Assembly (NCBI GenBank): GCA_903632075.3
Contig: CAHIKZ030005641.1
Location: 1,002,501-1,066,500, forward strand
Length of the DNA stretch: 64,000 bases
Source: Acanthosepion pharaonis
Taxonomy: Eukaryota > Mollusca > Cephalopoda > Sepiida > Sepiidae
Direction of reading: 5' to 3'
Part shown: positions 11,400 to 21,841 of the stretch, piece by piece
Position numbering within the stretch: position 1 is the first letter of the stretch
Layout: every line of letters starts with the position of its first letter
Notes under the pieces: generated by a model
The model's database searches: none
The model's input: only the letters and a program-made list of their open reading frames with translations
Told to the model about the DNA's origin: nothing
Translations under genes and position numbers: made by a program

Positions 11400-11600
11400 C
11401 ATTTTCATGGTAAATGTTCTTCTAATGCCATGTCGACAAGGTACTGTAGTTTCTTTTCAGAGTCTGCCATCAACACAGTGCCATCTGCCTGTCTTATTTT
11501 GTTAAGTTGACGCCCACTGATAATAAATCCTGGTAGAACCACAAATTTCCTTAGGATAATGTCGTTGTAAGGATTGAATAAGTCATGCCGAAATTCCAAT
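11400..11600 (-). mobile_element. LINE-A reverse transcriptase palm fragment
   Basis: Minus-strand frame reads LPGFIISGRQLNKIRQADGT then VLMADSEKKLQYLVD. This is the palm region around the F/YxDD box, with QADG where YADD is expected, so both the Tyr and one catalytic Asp are lost. It points opposite to the adjacent copy at 10865-11290. Confidence 0.75.
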
Positions 11601-11796
11601 ATGAAAATATAAACTTTATAATTAATTTAAGTGAATGAAATTATTTCATGGTTAAATTATAATTATTTAACTGCATTTTTTTACCAAATACTTGATTATC
11701 CTTATACCAAATCACATTTATCATAGCAAATTGATTTTGTTTTTAATATTGTATGCTGTCTTCTACTTTACTCTAAAATTGAAGGTCATTTTAGTA

Positions 11797-12290
11797 TAAA
11801 AATGTATTGCTGGTAATTTCATCTTTTTTTTTGTAAAAATGTATTGCTGGTAATTTCATCTTTTTTTATATATAAAAATGTATTGCTGGTAATTTCATCT
11901 TTTTTTTTATAAAAATGTATTGTGGGTAATTTCATCTTTTTTTTTTATAAAAATGTATTTCTGGTAATTTCATCTTTTTTTTTTTTAAAATGTATTGCTG
12001 GTAATTTCATCTTTTTTTAAATGTATTGTTGGTAATTTAACTACTAAAATGTATTCTGGGTAATTTCATCTTTTTTTTTATAAAAATGTATTGCTGGTAA
12101 TTTCATCTTTTTTTATATAAAAATGTATTGCTGGTAATTTCATCTTTTTTTTTATAAAAATGTATTGCTGGTAATTTCATCTTTTTTTTTATAAAAATGT
12201 ATTGCTGGTAATTTAACTACTAAAATGTATTGTGGGTAATTTCTTTATAAAAAATTATTGCTAGTATTTTTACTATAAAAATATATTACT
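11797..12290 (+). repeat. Tandem minisatellite, unit about 36 bp
   Basis: About fifteen units of the form AAAAATGTATTGCTGGTAAT plus TTCATC and a T-run, length 25-40 bp mainly through T-run variation. The last units are the most diverged. The same unit appears singly in the mobile copies at 9045-9345 and 31830-32110. Confidence 0.9.
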
Positions 12291-12420
12291 AAACTTTCCT
12301 AGTGTTTTGATTTTTGTTTGGATGTTCACTCTTTGCCCTCAGATGGGGTAGTAACAGGTGCTACCATCCCGGGTCAGGGTGGACGTAGAACAACAGCAAA
12401 TAAGAGTTTTTTTTCCACGC
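12291..12420 (+). mobile_element. Right flank of GCTGGTAAT-repeat element
   Basis: TTTGGATGTTCACTCTTTGCCCTCAGATGGG is a diverged match to the flank after the array at 32030-32070 (GGGGGTTAACTATTTGCCCA). It suggests the expanded array lies inside a copy of the same element. Confidence 0.4.
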
Positions 12421-12464
12421 TCCTCAAAACCTCCAGTTTCACGATCAAAGGCATTGCTTTCATA

Positions 12465-12560
12465 GCCAGGACGACATATAATGAGGAAGAAGGGCTTGGA
12501 AAACTTAACCATCACAGGGCTTATTGAGAGCTAAGAGAAGGTTGTGAGGCACTTACATGA
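12465..12560 (+). mobile_element. LINE-A 3' fragment
   Basis: ATGAGGAAGAAGGGCTTGGA reads as RKKGLENL with a following ITGLIES-like tail, the LINE-A end. Confidence 0.6.
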
Positions 12561-12769
12561 CCGTGCTATCGTATCGCTATTTTCCTCGTAAATGTTCAGA
12601 CGCAACTAAATTAATTAGTTCTACCAGTTTAGACCTTCAAAGTTAGGATATACACATTGTTGACTAATCTTCCTTCAGATTTTATTCCATTGGTAAGGAG
12701 ACATCATCTTCCAAAGAATTATTACTTCGTGAATTACATTCTCGAAAGGATCCTTTCCTTATCACTACG

Positions 12770-12925
12770 ATCCTAACCTCTTCAAGTCTACGGTCAACCG
12801 TTTATCTATCCTACATATCCTCATAATATGAACTTCTTACTTCCTCCATTTCCGCCGTTACAGCCTCGTTCAGGAAGCTTTTACCTTGAGTGTCTCTTGG
12901 GCCTTGTATTCAGTTAATAATACTA
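12770..12925 (+). mobile_element. LINE-B C-terminal tail and 3' UTR
   Basis: Reads YDPNLFKSTVNRLSILHI and stop, then a 3' UTR with TACCTTGAGTGTCTCTTGGG CC that is shared with 42200-42330. Confidence 0.7.
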
Positions 12926-12929
12926 CAGA

Positions 12930-13280
12930 AACACCGTTAAATGCTTGGTAAATGTGTCCACCTTGTTAGAGACCTGAGAAAATCGTCGGATGCTAAGGTG
13001 ACATTCATACTAATTGTTATTGGAGCATTTCCGAAAGGTTGAGAACAAAGTTTAAAATTAAAGAAGAATATTGATCTTTGAAATGACAATGCTACTAAAA
13101 TCCACCTAGAATAATGCGAAGAGTCCTGGAGTAGTGAAGAAACTTACTCTCACTTGGAAATACGAGTTCCGATAAATGTGAAAACCCAAGAAGAAATACT
13201 ATTAACAATTAACGTCATAAGAAATGTTTTATTTTTATTTTTATATATTAACCAAGCTTGTATCATAACTCTCATAAAAT
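12930..13280. other. Unassigned stretch
   Basis: Nothing recognised. Confidence 0.4.
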
Positions 13281-13281
13281 T

Positions 13282-13313
<32 letters not shown>

Positions 13314-13412
13314 TATTATCATTATCATCATCATTATTATCATTATCATTATTATCATTATCATCATCATTATTATCATCATCGTTATTATTATTATTAT
13401 TATTATTATTAT
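13280..13412. repeat. (ATC/ATT)n trinucleotide array
   Basis: Mixed ATC and ATT array of about 130 bp. It lies on the 3' side of the minus-strand LINE-C fragment and may have grown from that element's tail. The poly-Ile and poly-Ser open frames here are artefacts. Confidence 0.9.
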
Positions 13413-13589
13413 TTCCTTTGATTTCTGTATACTCATTACTTTCCGGGTCTCAACCAAAGACGTAAGGTCAGAAATGACATCATGACCTTTTCCTCCTGAG
13501 CATTTTTGAGAAAAAAAAAAAAAAAAAAAACTAAGATCACACACATTTTACATAGATAGATTCCTTCGTAAGACTGTGAGTACAAATTT

Positions 13590-13930
13590 TGTATTTATTT
13601 AAAGCTTGGGCTACCAGGAATCCATTTAATGAGTCCATCAGAATTTTTCCCATCAATCCAACGGCTCCAATTACAACTGGAAAATGTTGATGTCCTCATG
13701 TGCCACATTTTTGAGATTTCGACACATTTTGTTGTTGTGTTTCGATCACGATGTGTGGACGATTAGATTTGATTGTTCTGTCTGTGTGTATTGTAAAGGC
13801 CCATAAAATTGTTACAGGGCCAATCTCTGTAACCGGGTCTGGGTAATGTTCAAGCTAATTTCTTGCAGTTTCATTTCCGTAAAAGTTGCAGATTCTCCAA
13901 TGCATATATTGGCCCACTCTGTCATATTAT
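13590..13930 (-). mobile_element. LINE-C C-terminal fragment
   Basis: Minus strand reads EDINIF then PVVIGAVGLMGKILMDSLNG, the VVIGA.G tail found in a family of animal non-LTR retrotransposons. One frameshift falls inside the motif. The upstream segment is recognisable only as similar 3' sequence, ending near GCCAATATATGCATTGG. Confidence 0.65.
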
Positions 13931-14985
13931 TATTATTAGTAGTAGTAGTGATAATAGTAGTAGTATTTTATAATGTATAATATTATTATAATTTTAATTA
14001 TTATTATTTAACAAAGATATCTCTTTATTAGTTTTCTGAGAAATAATGAAGAGAAATAATTCTATCTTTTGTAAAATCCAACTACGCTTCAATGTAGACT
14101 TAGAAACAGCCCATTTCATTTTATTTTCTTTTTCATTCTTTTTCTTTATTATTTATTTATCTTTTTTTAAGAGTGGGGTCGTTCCGGAAACGAACGTTTT
14201 TAAAAATCAAATCAAATATTCACTAGAATATGCCAAGCCTCAAAAGAAAAATTCGATATACTTGATTTTTCTGGTTTTATCAGTTTGCGAAATATTTCTT
14301 CTCACCTGTGGGACCAAACCCTTCCAATCGAACCAATAAATACTTAATACAATGGTGGAAAATATAGCATTTGGCGCTTTTTTAAAGATTCCTTGCAAGA
14401 TAGAAAGTGTTGGAATTGTTTTGACTTGCGCATAGATCTGAAATGTTGGGACGATAAGATTAAGGACAGTCTGCTCTTGTTTTGTGGTGCGCCATCATTA
14501 CGATAAAAACGGCCACTAATTAACGCCGAGAGACATCAGATAAAAAGGTTGAATATATATTTGTGGCATAGGAGCTCGGAAAGGGAGGGAATGTATGTGG
14601 GAAGAGAAAGAGAGTTCCCTGTAGAGCTTGAAGCTAGAAAGGAAAACAATGCTATCGTGGTCATATACACCAGAAGAAACATCTGCGCGCGGAAAACTGA
14701 CCAACTTTCATCGTCTTACAAGTACGCCTTTTTATGTCTTATAATAACTAGCATTCCTGACTCACAGAATAAACAAAAATTATTAGCTTTTTCTGCAAGT
14801 GTCCGCTTTGTATTTGGTCTGTTTTTTTTTCTTTTACTAAAAGTTCACACAATACAGAGCTCGTGAGCTACTGGGGTTAGAGATTTACAAACTGAATTTG
14901 TTGTACGGACGTAAAAGAAAGAAGTGCAGATTACGAAGTCATGTAAGAGAAATAACAGCTGACCTAGACCAGATGTTATGTTTGT
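13931..14985. other. Unassigned AT-rich stretch
   Basis: Contains a TTATTAGTAG trinucleotide patch at 13925-13965. Open frames at 14046-14339 and 14549-14866 have no recognisable motifs. Confidence 0.4.
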
Positions 14986-14989
14986 AAGG

Positions 14990-15310
14990 GAAGCACCCTC
15001 CCAGGAGTCTGTCCAGCAGACTCCCAAGTAGCGGTTCTCTGAAAGAATCTCTCCTTAAGACTCCTTACCGATGGAAAGCGAAAGGGATAGGGATAATTTA
15101 CATGTGGTCTGGTGGGTCCTTTTCTGTAAAGCTTTGAAGTGATGTAACTAAGAATTGTAACTCTTCTAAATATATGTCATCTAAACTGCGATATAGTAGC
15201 AATATGCTTTTGACGAGTCGTCTGTGAAAAGGAAACCTATTCCACAGATTAATCAGATTCGTTACATAAAGGAAGGGATTGAATCCGTGTTGTACCACGT
15301 CTTTTCGAAA
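14990..15310 (-). mobile_element. LINE C-terminal fragment (LINE-B-like)
   Basis: Minus frame contains YVTNLINLWNRFP followed by ESILLLYRSLD-type text. It resembles the RLWNSLP tail motif of jockey-like LINEs but is more diverged than the other LINE-B copies. Confidence 0.5.
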
Positions 15311-15413
15311 TAACAGAGAGAATTAAATAAGGAACACAAACTCGTTGGTAAGTAATGAAATAGAAGGACTACTACACGAAGATACAATTAGCAATGGACC
15401 TAATTCTAAGTCG

Positions 15414-15910
15414 GTATTTAAACGAGATTCCCACAAAGCGGGATATGTCACCAGGCCGTTTTAATGTGGGTTTTTCCATCCCCGTAGACCCAGGCAAAAG
15501 TTCTCCGTAAACCCCGTAATAACGGGTTCGGGTTTCTCTACCTTCCCAGACGAGACTCTACCCTTCGGCATAACTTCGTTTGGAATCCTCTCTCCCCAAA
15601 GTTAGAGAATTCGACAAGCGGTAAGTGCTTAGTATGCGACTAAGTTCTTATGTTAACTCAGTATTTACCTGTGACCTCCTCACAAAGTGGGATGTGGCAG
15701 AAGGCCAGGTTTTTACGTGGGGCTTTCCGAGCCCGTTGGCTCGGGCAAAATTTCTCCGTAGACCCCATATACACAGGATCGGTTAGCTGTTTACCTCTCT
15801 AGTCGAGACTGTGCCCTTTAGCTACACACGTCTAGGTTCCTTTCTGCTCGAAGGCAAGAGAGTTCAACAAGCACTAAAAGCTTAGCGCGCGACTAAGCCC
15901 AAATGCTAAC
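15414..15910 (+). repeat. Tandem dimer, unit about 247 bp, GC-rich
   Basis: Two head-to-tail units (about 15414-15659 and 15660-15907) share CACAAAG.GGGATGT, TTCTCCGTA.ACCCC, CGAGACT.T.CCCTT, AGAGA.TTC.ACAAGC and GCGACTAAG in the same order, roughly 70 percent alike by eye. It is clearly richer in GC than its surroundings. The second unit carries a CGAGCCCGTTGGCTCG hairpin. No ORF. Confidence 0.85.
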
Positions 15911-16275
15911 TCTACTCAATTTATTTACATAAAAGGACGATTCCATTCATTTATGTCCTATATGACAATTTGGGGTTAACATTTTTCGTCCACGGCCGTT
16001 CTCAGCTGTAGCTACACCCAAAGTTAGCCACTGAAGTTTTGTCAAAATACTCTCGCAAAAGAAATATACTGGAGCCAAATTGAGCACAGAAAACTCCATA
16101 ATACGCTAACAAGTCACTTTCACAAGGAATCCTACGACAGAGAATGTAAAATTTTTCGATACCATAGAAAACGAAAACAATTGCTCATTTGTATAATACA
16201 ACGCTATTTTTGACGCTTGACAAGACGGCATATTTTATTCTAATAAACAAAGATATGTTTGTGATTTATGTAAAT
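15911..16275. other. Unassigned stretch
   Basis: Nothing recognised. Confidence 0.4.
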
Positions 16276-16345
16276 ACGAGGTGGGCTGAAAACTTATCTG
16301 CCTAACCAATATTTGCTCATTTGATCAGATATCAGAAAGGGCATT
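16276..16345 (+). mobile_element. Solo mariner-type terminal repeat
   Basis: TACGAGGTGGGCTGAAAACT is close to the left TIR of the mariner at 20545 (CGAGGGTGGACTGAAAAGTT), including the TA before it. The element is cut by (TA)n at 16372. Confidence 0.65.
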
Positions 16346-16370
16346 TGGAGAAATCTTCCGCATTTTTTTT

Positions 16371-16371
<1 letters not shown>

Positions 16372-16428
<57 letters not shown>
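16372..16428. repeat. (TA)n microsatellite
   Basis: TA array truncating the mariner end. Confidence 0.95.
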
Positions 16429-16432
<4 letters not shown>

Positions 16433-16894
16433 GAATAAATACGTGGGTATATAATCCAAGAGGGTCGTAGTAAATTAAAACTGATCCACAAAAGACAGTT
16501 CGATGTATTTTAATTATACAAAGAAATATGAAGAATAATTAAAAATTTACCTCATGTGGGGAATAGACTATTTCGAGAGAAGATGAACGTGGTTGTCTGT
16601 CCTTTCAACTACAACATGGAATGAAGTTCACGTCCGTAGAGCTCGAGGAGGTAGGAAGTAGGAGTTAACGAAGGAAGTGATATTAGATGCTAAAGGGTGA
16701 ACCTAAAATTTAACTTGCCGATAATACCTAATATAGATTTCACACTTTTCAATGTTTAAGTCAAATGATAGGCACCAGACAGGAATCAGGGAGAATGGTA
16801 ACTATCTAACTTAAAGGTGTATTAAATAATGTCAGCGTATATCAACCCTATGAAAACAAACGGTGTGTATTAGAAATAGGAAACCACAGCCAAA
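16429..16894. other. Unassigned stretch
   Basis: Nothing recognised. Confidence 0.4.
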
Positions 16895-17090
16895 GACCAG
16901 TACATTTGATTTGATTATAGTGAAGGGCCGAATACAGAGACCTGGTGCACGACGTGCCAAAATGTCCTCAAACGAGCCGACGCAGGTTTTGAATACAGAG
17001 TTGTCAGTCTCCTAGACCAGTTGCCCTCCAAAGCTATAGAACCCAGTCAGTCCTGCTATTTAACCGCGGCTGGAGGGAGAAGAAGATGAG
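16895..17090 (-). repeat. Dispersed repeat (copy 2)
   Basis: Inverted copy of the repeat at 1-185, matching GAAGGGCCGAATACAGAG and CCTGGTGCACGACGTG. Confidence 0.65.
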
Positions 17091-17184
17091 TAACCTTTCC
17101 GTAGGGTATTAACACGTAATTGTGAGTGTAATGGATTCGTCTGGATTCCACAATCCTTGACGCTATCGACTACTCTCTCTCTCT

Positions 17185-17188
<4 letters not shown>

Positions 17189-17250
<62 letters not shown>
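17189..17250. repeat. (TA)n microsatellite at SINE 3' end
   Basis: Begins where the minus-strand SINE at 17255-17636 ends, so it is the SINE tail. Confidence 0.95.
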
Positions 17251-17254
<4 letters not shown>

Positions 17255-17631
17255 TGGTTTGACTGATTCGTTTTCTACAACTTTGCAGGTTATTCAAAGC
17301 CATAAAATATTTTTAGATTGCAAGAATCTATTTTATGTGAACGATAATAATGGTTTAGTGAAATAAATCTTATTAATTAACCCGTAAATGAGGTAAGAAG
17401 TACATTACTACCGGCCCATGGGTATTTGCACGTATGTTAATATAAAGAATCCAACCGGAATTGGAACTCGGCTCTCCTATTAATAATTCTGAGCCATTAT
17501 CCATTATATCACCACATTCAAGCTTACAGTATTATTATTGGTATTTCCAAGCGGTACTTACTCATCCATCTAGGTACTTATTAGGCCCGATGTTGTATAA
17601 CTTCAATGATCTTACAGGAATCGGTGATTTG

Positions 17632-17636
<5 letters not shown>
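17255..17636 (-). mobile_element. Composite 5S-tRNA SINE, near full length
   Basis: Reverse complement of the 38515 copy from head to tail: 5S-derived part at about 17535-17636, tRNA-like part at about 17455-17533, then the unique body to GCAAAGTTGTAGAAAACGAA. Both ends carry (TA)n. Pol III promoters of both 5S and tRNA type are implied by descent but are mutated. Confidence 0.85.
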
Positions 17637-17694
<58 letters not shown>

Positions 17695-17741
17695 TAGTAT
17701 AGTATAGTATATATACTATATATATATATATATATATATAT
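17637..17741. repeat. (TA)n arrays with (AGTAT)n core
   Basis: TA arrays on either side of four AGTAT repeats. The whole lies between two inverted 5S-derived arms, so the region is one large palindrome. Confidence 0.9.
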
Positions 17742-17790
17742 GGTCAAATCACCGATTCCTGTAAGATCATCGAAGTTATGCAACATCCAA
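17742..17790 (+). mobile_element. 5S-derived SINE head, inverted to its neighbour
   Basis: GGTCAAATCACCGATTCCTG then TAAGATCATCGAAGTTATGC mirrors 17585-17636 almost perfectly over about 50 bp. Breaks off after CAACATC. Confidence 0.8.
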
Positions 17791-18145
17791 TAAAACAGTC
17801 AAACTGACCAGAGAATTCAGAGCAGCATGTATCTGTCCAGCTCTTATCTCAAATAACAACTTAAAAGAGAATGTTTGACCAACACAAGGAATGTTAAAAG
17901 ATTCATGTTAAAAAAATAAAAAAAATCAAAATCAAATGAAACGACAGACAAAAGTTCATTTTCTCCATCAAGACATTAATTTCTGTAGTTTACTGCTAGC
18001 AGCAAGCAGAAATATTTCTTCTTCCGATGATGGCCATTTTGATCGAAACTAATCGAGGAATCAAAATGAAATAATAATAAAAAAAAACGAAAGAATATTA
18101 ATTTACAACCCAGTGTTTTTTATGTTCAAAAAATATATATATAAA
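17791..18145. other. Unassigned stretch
   Basis: Nothing recognised. Confidence 0.4.
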
Positions 18146-18477
18146 AGACATTTTTATGTTTAACGTTCTTTTTTATAGATACAAGTATTTAAGTAAATGC
18201 TCTGTTTATAATAAACGGTATTAAATAACATTTACCGGCCTGAATGTCCGGGAAGTTTTCATAGAAAATATTCGTCCTTTGACAGGATTTGAACCTGCAT
18301 CCTATACGGAACCGTCATTTACGCTGACGTGCCTTAACCGACTCGGCCACAAAGGAGCGTGCGGTAGGCGAGGTCGAATTTACTGCTTATAAACTTCAAT
18401 CTTATTATAAACAGAGCATTTACTTCAATACTTGTATCTATAAAAAGAACGTTAAACATAAAAATGTCTTTAATAAA
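18146..18477 (-). mobile_element. Fold-back element enclosing a tRNA-like sequence
   Basis: Arms of about 70 bp (18146-18214 and 18402-18477) contain AACGTTCTTTTTTATAGATA / TATCTATAAAAAGAACGTT and GAGCATTTACTT. They flank a central tRNA-like gene and the sequence GGCCTGAATGTCCGGGAAG. A partial copy with the same order (B box, CGAACATTCAG, GAGCATTTACGTAA) is at 28428-28575. Confidence 0.8.
18275..18356 (-). tRNA. tRNA-Ser-like sequence with complete cloverleaf (probable SINE head)
   Basis: Minus strand folds as: acceptor TCCTTTG/CAAAGGA (7 bp, perfect), D arm GCC/GGC with GGCCGAGTCGGTTAAGGC (close to the tRNA-Ser/Leu A box), anticodon stem CGTCA/TGACG with loop GCGTAAA, long variable region as in class II tRNAs, T arm GCAGG-TTCAAAT-CCTGT. 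Oddities: loop position 33 is C, not the universal T. The anticodon position reads GTA (Tyr) on a Ser/Leu-type body, and the base after the acceptor is C. A working tRNA is therefore unlikely; a tRNA-derived SINE or captured tRNA copy fits better. Confidence 0.6.
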
Positions 18478-18497
18478 TAAATTGTCGGACTTTGTCC

Positions 18498-18502
<5 letters not shown>

Positions 18503-18571
<69 letters not shown>
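18503..18571. repeat. (TA)n microsatellite
   Basis: TA array 25 bases past the fold-back element. Confidence 0.95.
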
Positions 18572-18576
<5 letters not shown>

Positions 18577-19090
18577 ATTTGTTCCATAACTTAACAGTTG
18601 GAGGAAGACGCTTTCTGAGTGTAACTTCCACCTTATCAGTGAAATATGAGGTAAATGAGAATGAGTCGACTCAATTTACGTGGCCTAACGGAGCCTAGCT
18701 TGTCCTCGCTCCGAAATTTTGAACTTGTTTTACCAAGGAATGTAGTCCTACCGAGCATCTGCCATGAAAATAGTGATAACGTAGCTGGCAACGTTTAGTC
18801 AGTGTGAAAGTGTTTATAGCGGGTAAAGCATTCCATCAGCTACTGTGTCTCCCAAACGCTTTCGAACTCTATAAAGCCTGGAAACGTTGGTATGAGCTGC
18901 AGCATAGAAGACATGAGATTATGGCGGAGGAATCGTTATAGTTATCAACAGTACAGGTCAAGAGACATCAGACAAAACAACTACATATTCTGAGGTCAAA
19001 TCCTTAACATATAAGGAATGAATCGACCCTTAGTGATGGGAAGACCAATTCAGAGAGAACATCGGAATGCTACATCTGACACACGAAGAG
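18572..19090. other. Unassigned stretch
   Basis: Nothing recognised. Confidence 0.4.
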
Positions 19091-19096
19091 ATTTCT

Positions 19097-19660
19097 TAAA
19101 ATAAGTTCATCCACAATCAAGGCAGTAAAGCCACTAAGACGCAATGGGTTACTGGTTGTGGAAGAATTAAGGAACAGAAACATTACTAAGAAGAGATAAC
19201 AAAAGAAGAGTAACCAGGAGGTTAGTAGATAGTGACTGACATTGCATTTAAATTTTTGGAGAGCCGCAATAGAGTTCTACACGCGAAAAAATAAACTTTT
19301 TAACATAGAGATTACGGTTATATCTAAATAATTCAACTGTGAATTGATGAAGCTTCGTTGCCAGTCTAAATACAGCGCTTAAATTCGTACAGTCTAGATA
19401 CCATGGCGAAAAGTTCATCCTAACAATGACGATGAAATTATCTAGAGAAAAGGCACAGGGAGGCAACTTTACAGCATTGAAAAAGTGACTGAAGCTGAGA
19501 CACCAGATGAAGACCAATAATATCACTGATTCTTCTTTGGATTATATCAAAGATTTCTAGATAAATAGAAGGACCATCAGACCATATGTGGTACTAATAT
19601 TATAAGCATGGATGAATGGTAGTCTTATAAATATCTAAGATAGAATCTGGAGGATTGCTC
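19097..19660 (-). mobile_element. LINE-B C-terminal coding region and 3' UTR
   Basis: 3' UTR at 19097-19200 (AAGGCAGTAAAGCCACTAAG with ACGCAATGGGTTACTG). Coding pieces on the minus strand follow upstream: YKTTIHPC, YCYHIWSDG, LQSLSHR and SLCLFYRYYH-like blocks, then F.LDWQ. The order agrees with the jockey-like end at 22.5 and 49 kb. Heavily frameshifted. Confidence 0.65.
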
Positions 19661-20542
19661 GAGATAGTATGAAGTGGCAAAGTAATTTGTTAAGGAAATC
19701 CAGTCGTATAGAGTTAGAAAATGACTAAAATTGAAATTCAAATTGATTAGCGTATTTTTAGTGCTAGAAAAAACGAACGTATATTTTGATTTCGTAAAAA
19801 AGTTAAATTTGATAAATTAGTACCGATTTTTTTCTTTATTTTCACATGAAAATTAAATGACATTTTCCCACAGTCTGAGAGGAAAATACGACGTTAGAAA
19901 CGTCAATTTAAGTCCAAATTCATTTTTTTAAATGACGTCAGTTTATAGAAACGCTTGATTGGGTTGTGGCATGGCGTGTCGACTATATTAATTGCAAAAA
20001 TGGAATTGAATTGGTGACAACTAAAATAATGACTGCGTCAAGAAAATGATCTGCAGAAATTGTACAGCTTGAGCTGTCTGACAATTACCAAATTGAAGGT
20101 GTAGACGCCATAATTTCCTGACTTCATCTGAGATCATACCGGCATTATTTTCGCTGTCTATTCGAACTATAAATATTCGTGTATCGAGCACTCGGCTGTA
20201 AGTCTAAGCATGCGTAATGACGATGATTCACTGAGATTCAGACTTCTTCTGGTTTAACAATTCAGATATGTCGCATCTAATTTTGCCAGTAATATAATCT
20301 TCATTGTCCTTTCGCTGACTTAATTAATAAATTATGTTTGTAAATATTCTTTATGTAATACATTAAATCTATGATCAATTTTAACACATATCCTCCTGTG
20401 AGGATTTTAACTGTCAACTTTTGTTTTTCATATACTTTTGCTAAAAGTTCGTATTTTCTTGATTTCAAATGAATACTTGGAAATTTCTAGTATATTCCAG
20501 TAAAACTTTCACTTCCCAAAGTTACAGTTTGAAGTTAAAGTT
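19661..20542. other. Unassigned AT-rich stretch
   Basis: Nothing recognised up to the TA of the mariner. Confidence 0.4.
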
Positions 20543-20544
20543 TA

Positions 20545-21730
20545 CGAGGGTGGACTGAAAAGTTAATAGCCTTCCCACGAAGGAATGATGCTCGAGCTGT
20601 AAAATTTTGCATGCATTAATTTCAACTCTAGTTATTACGAATTGCATTGTTTCTAGGTAAACATATATCTGAACGTTCAAGAAGAAATAAACGTAACTAG
20701 TAGCAACTTGTCTTTAAAATGGAAAAATATGGCATCGTGGTTTTATCAAGTCTCTGCAGAAAAAAGGTTTAGCTCCTAAGGTCATTCATGCTGACATGGC
20801 CGCTACATTAGGGAATGACGCCCGAGCTTTACCAAAAGAGCAAAAGAGGAGACCTGAAATTAGGATTGGAATGGAAAGTTTTAAAGATGACTGAAAGTCT
20901 GGACGTCCTGTAACTTCCGCCACAGCAAAAAATTGATTGTATTCACCACATGCCTGATAGATGACAGGGTTATTGACTATAACTCAAAAGGCCAATGACA
21001 TTAGATCATCCCATGAGAGTGTTGAGACTGATAATCAATGAACCTGATATGTTGCCTAATCAAATGTGCTCTAGGCTAGTTACATCACGGACAAATCTGA
21101 CATTGTTTGCGGTAGATCCAGATGGTTGCCTTGAAAGTTTTCTAGCCCACGATGAGTGTTGGGTTCATAACTTTATACCAGAGACAAAGAGAATCCATGC
21201 AGTGGTACCGTCCCTCCTCACCTGCCCCAAAGAAGATCAAGGGCGTTTCATTTATAGGAAAAGTATGGCCTCAGTTTTTTGGAATGCTAAAAACATTGTG
21301 GTAATTGACTCTCTACAAATAGTCCACACCCTCACTGCAGAGAATTATGTCAACTTGCTGGGGCAGTTACATAAGGCTATCAATAACAAACGCCCAGGAA
21401 AATGATAAAATCGGTCATGTTTCACCAGGTCAATGCTCCAGCATACAAGTTTCAATGGATGCTGTGCGCAACTGAATTTGAACTGGATAATCACCTTCCC
21501 TATTCTCCTGATTTGATTATCATGTATTTCTGTGATGATGAAGTCATATCAGCTGTTGATGAATTTTTTCATCAACAGGTTGAAGAAACTTCTTTTAACA
21601 GTCAACTGTTAGTTCATCTGGAAAGAAACAGTGCAGCTATTAATAAGATTTGAAATTAATACATGCAAGATTTCACAGCTCTTGTATCACCTCTTCATGT
21701 TCATCCCGTGAACTTGTCAGTCCACCCTCG
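20545..21730 (+). mobile_element. Mariner DNA transposon, 1186 bp, TIRs intact
   Basis: Left end CGAGGGTGGACTGAAAAGTT is the imperfect inverted repeat of the right end AACTTGTCAGTCCACCCTCG. Both ends are bordered by TA (20543-20544 and 21731-21732), the mariner target duplication. The length is normal for a mariner. Confidence 0.95.
20719..21653 (+). pseudogene. Mariner transposase, inactivated
   Basis: Starts MEKYGIVV, reads KKGLAPKVIHADMAATLGND (N-terminal helix-turn-helix), then KSGRPVT, then the catalytic part. The first Asp survives in HDECWVHNF. The block normally FWD reads VFWNAKNIVVID, an Asp to Asn change. The block normally HQDNAPAH reads HQVNAPAY, with the Asp lost. NHLPYSPDL and DDEVISAVDEFF complete the C-terminus. 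Internal stops (for example after FKDD) and frame changes, including one between the two open pieces at 20995-21405 and 21402-21653, confirm a dead copy. With two of three catalytic Asp changed, frame repair alone would not restore activity. Confidence 0.92.
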
Positions 21731-21766
21731 TACATATACGGATGAGTTTTACAGAAGAGATATTTG

Positions 21767-21777
21767 TATATATATAT

Positions 21778-21836
<59 letters not shown>
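21767..21836. repeat. (TA)n microsatellite
   Basis: TA array with one ATACATAC interruption, between the mariner and an LTR-like segment. Confidence 0.95.

Positions 21837-21837
<1 letters not shown>

Positions 21838-21841
<4 letters not shown>

Noticed and set aside
13258..13485. Poly-Ile and poly-Ser open frames
   Set aside because: Produced by the ATC/ATT trinucleotide array, no protein features.
17157..17366. Open frames rich in alternating Ile-Tyr (also His-Thr and Cys-Val)
   Set aside because: They are translations of (TA)n, (TG)n and (AC)n arrays; such frames occur at every long array here.
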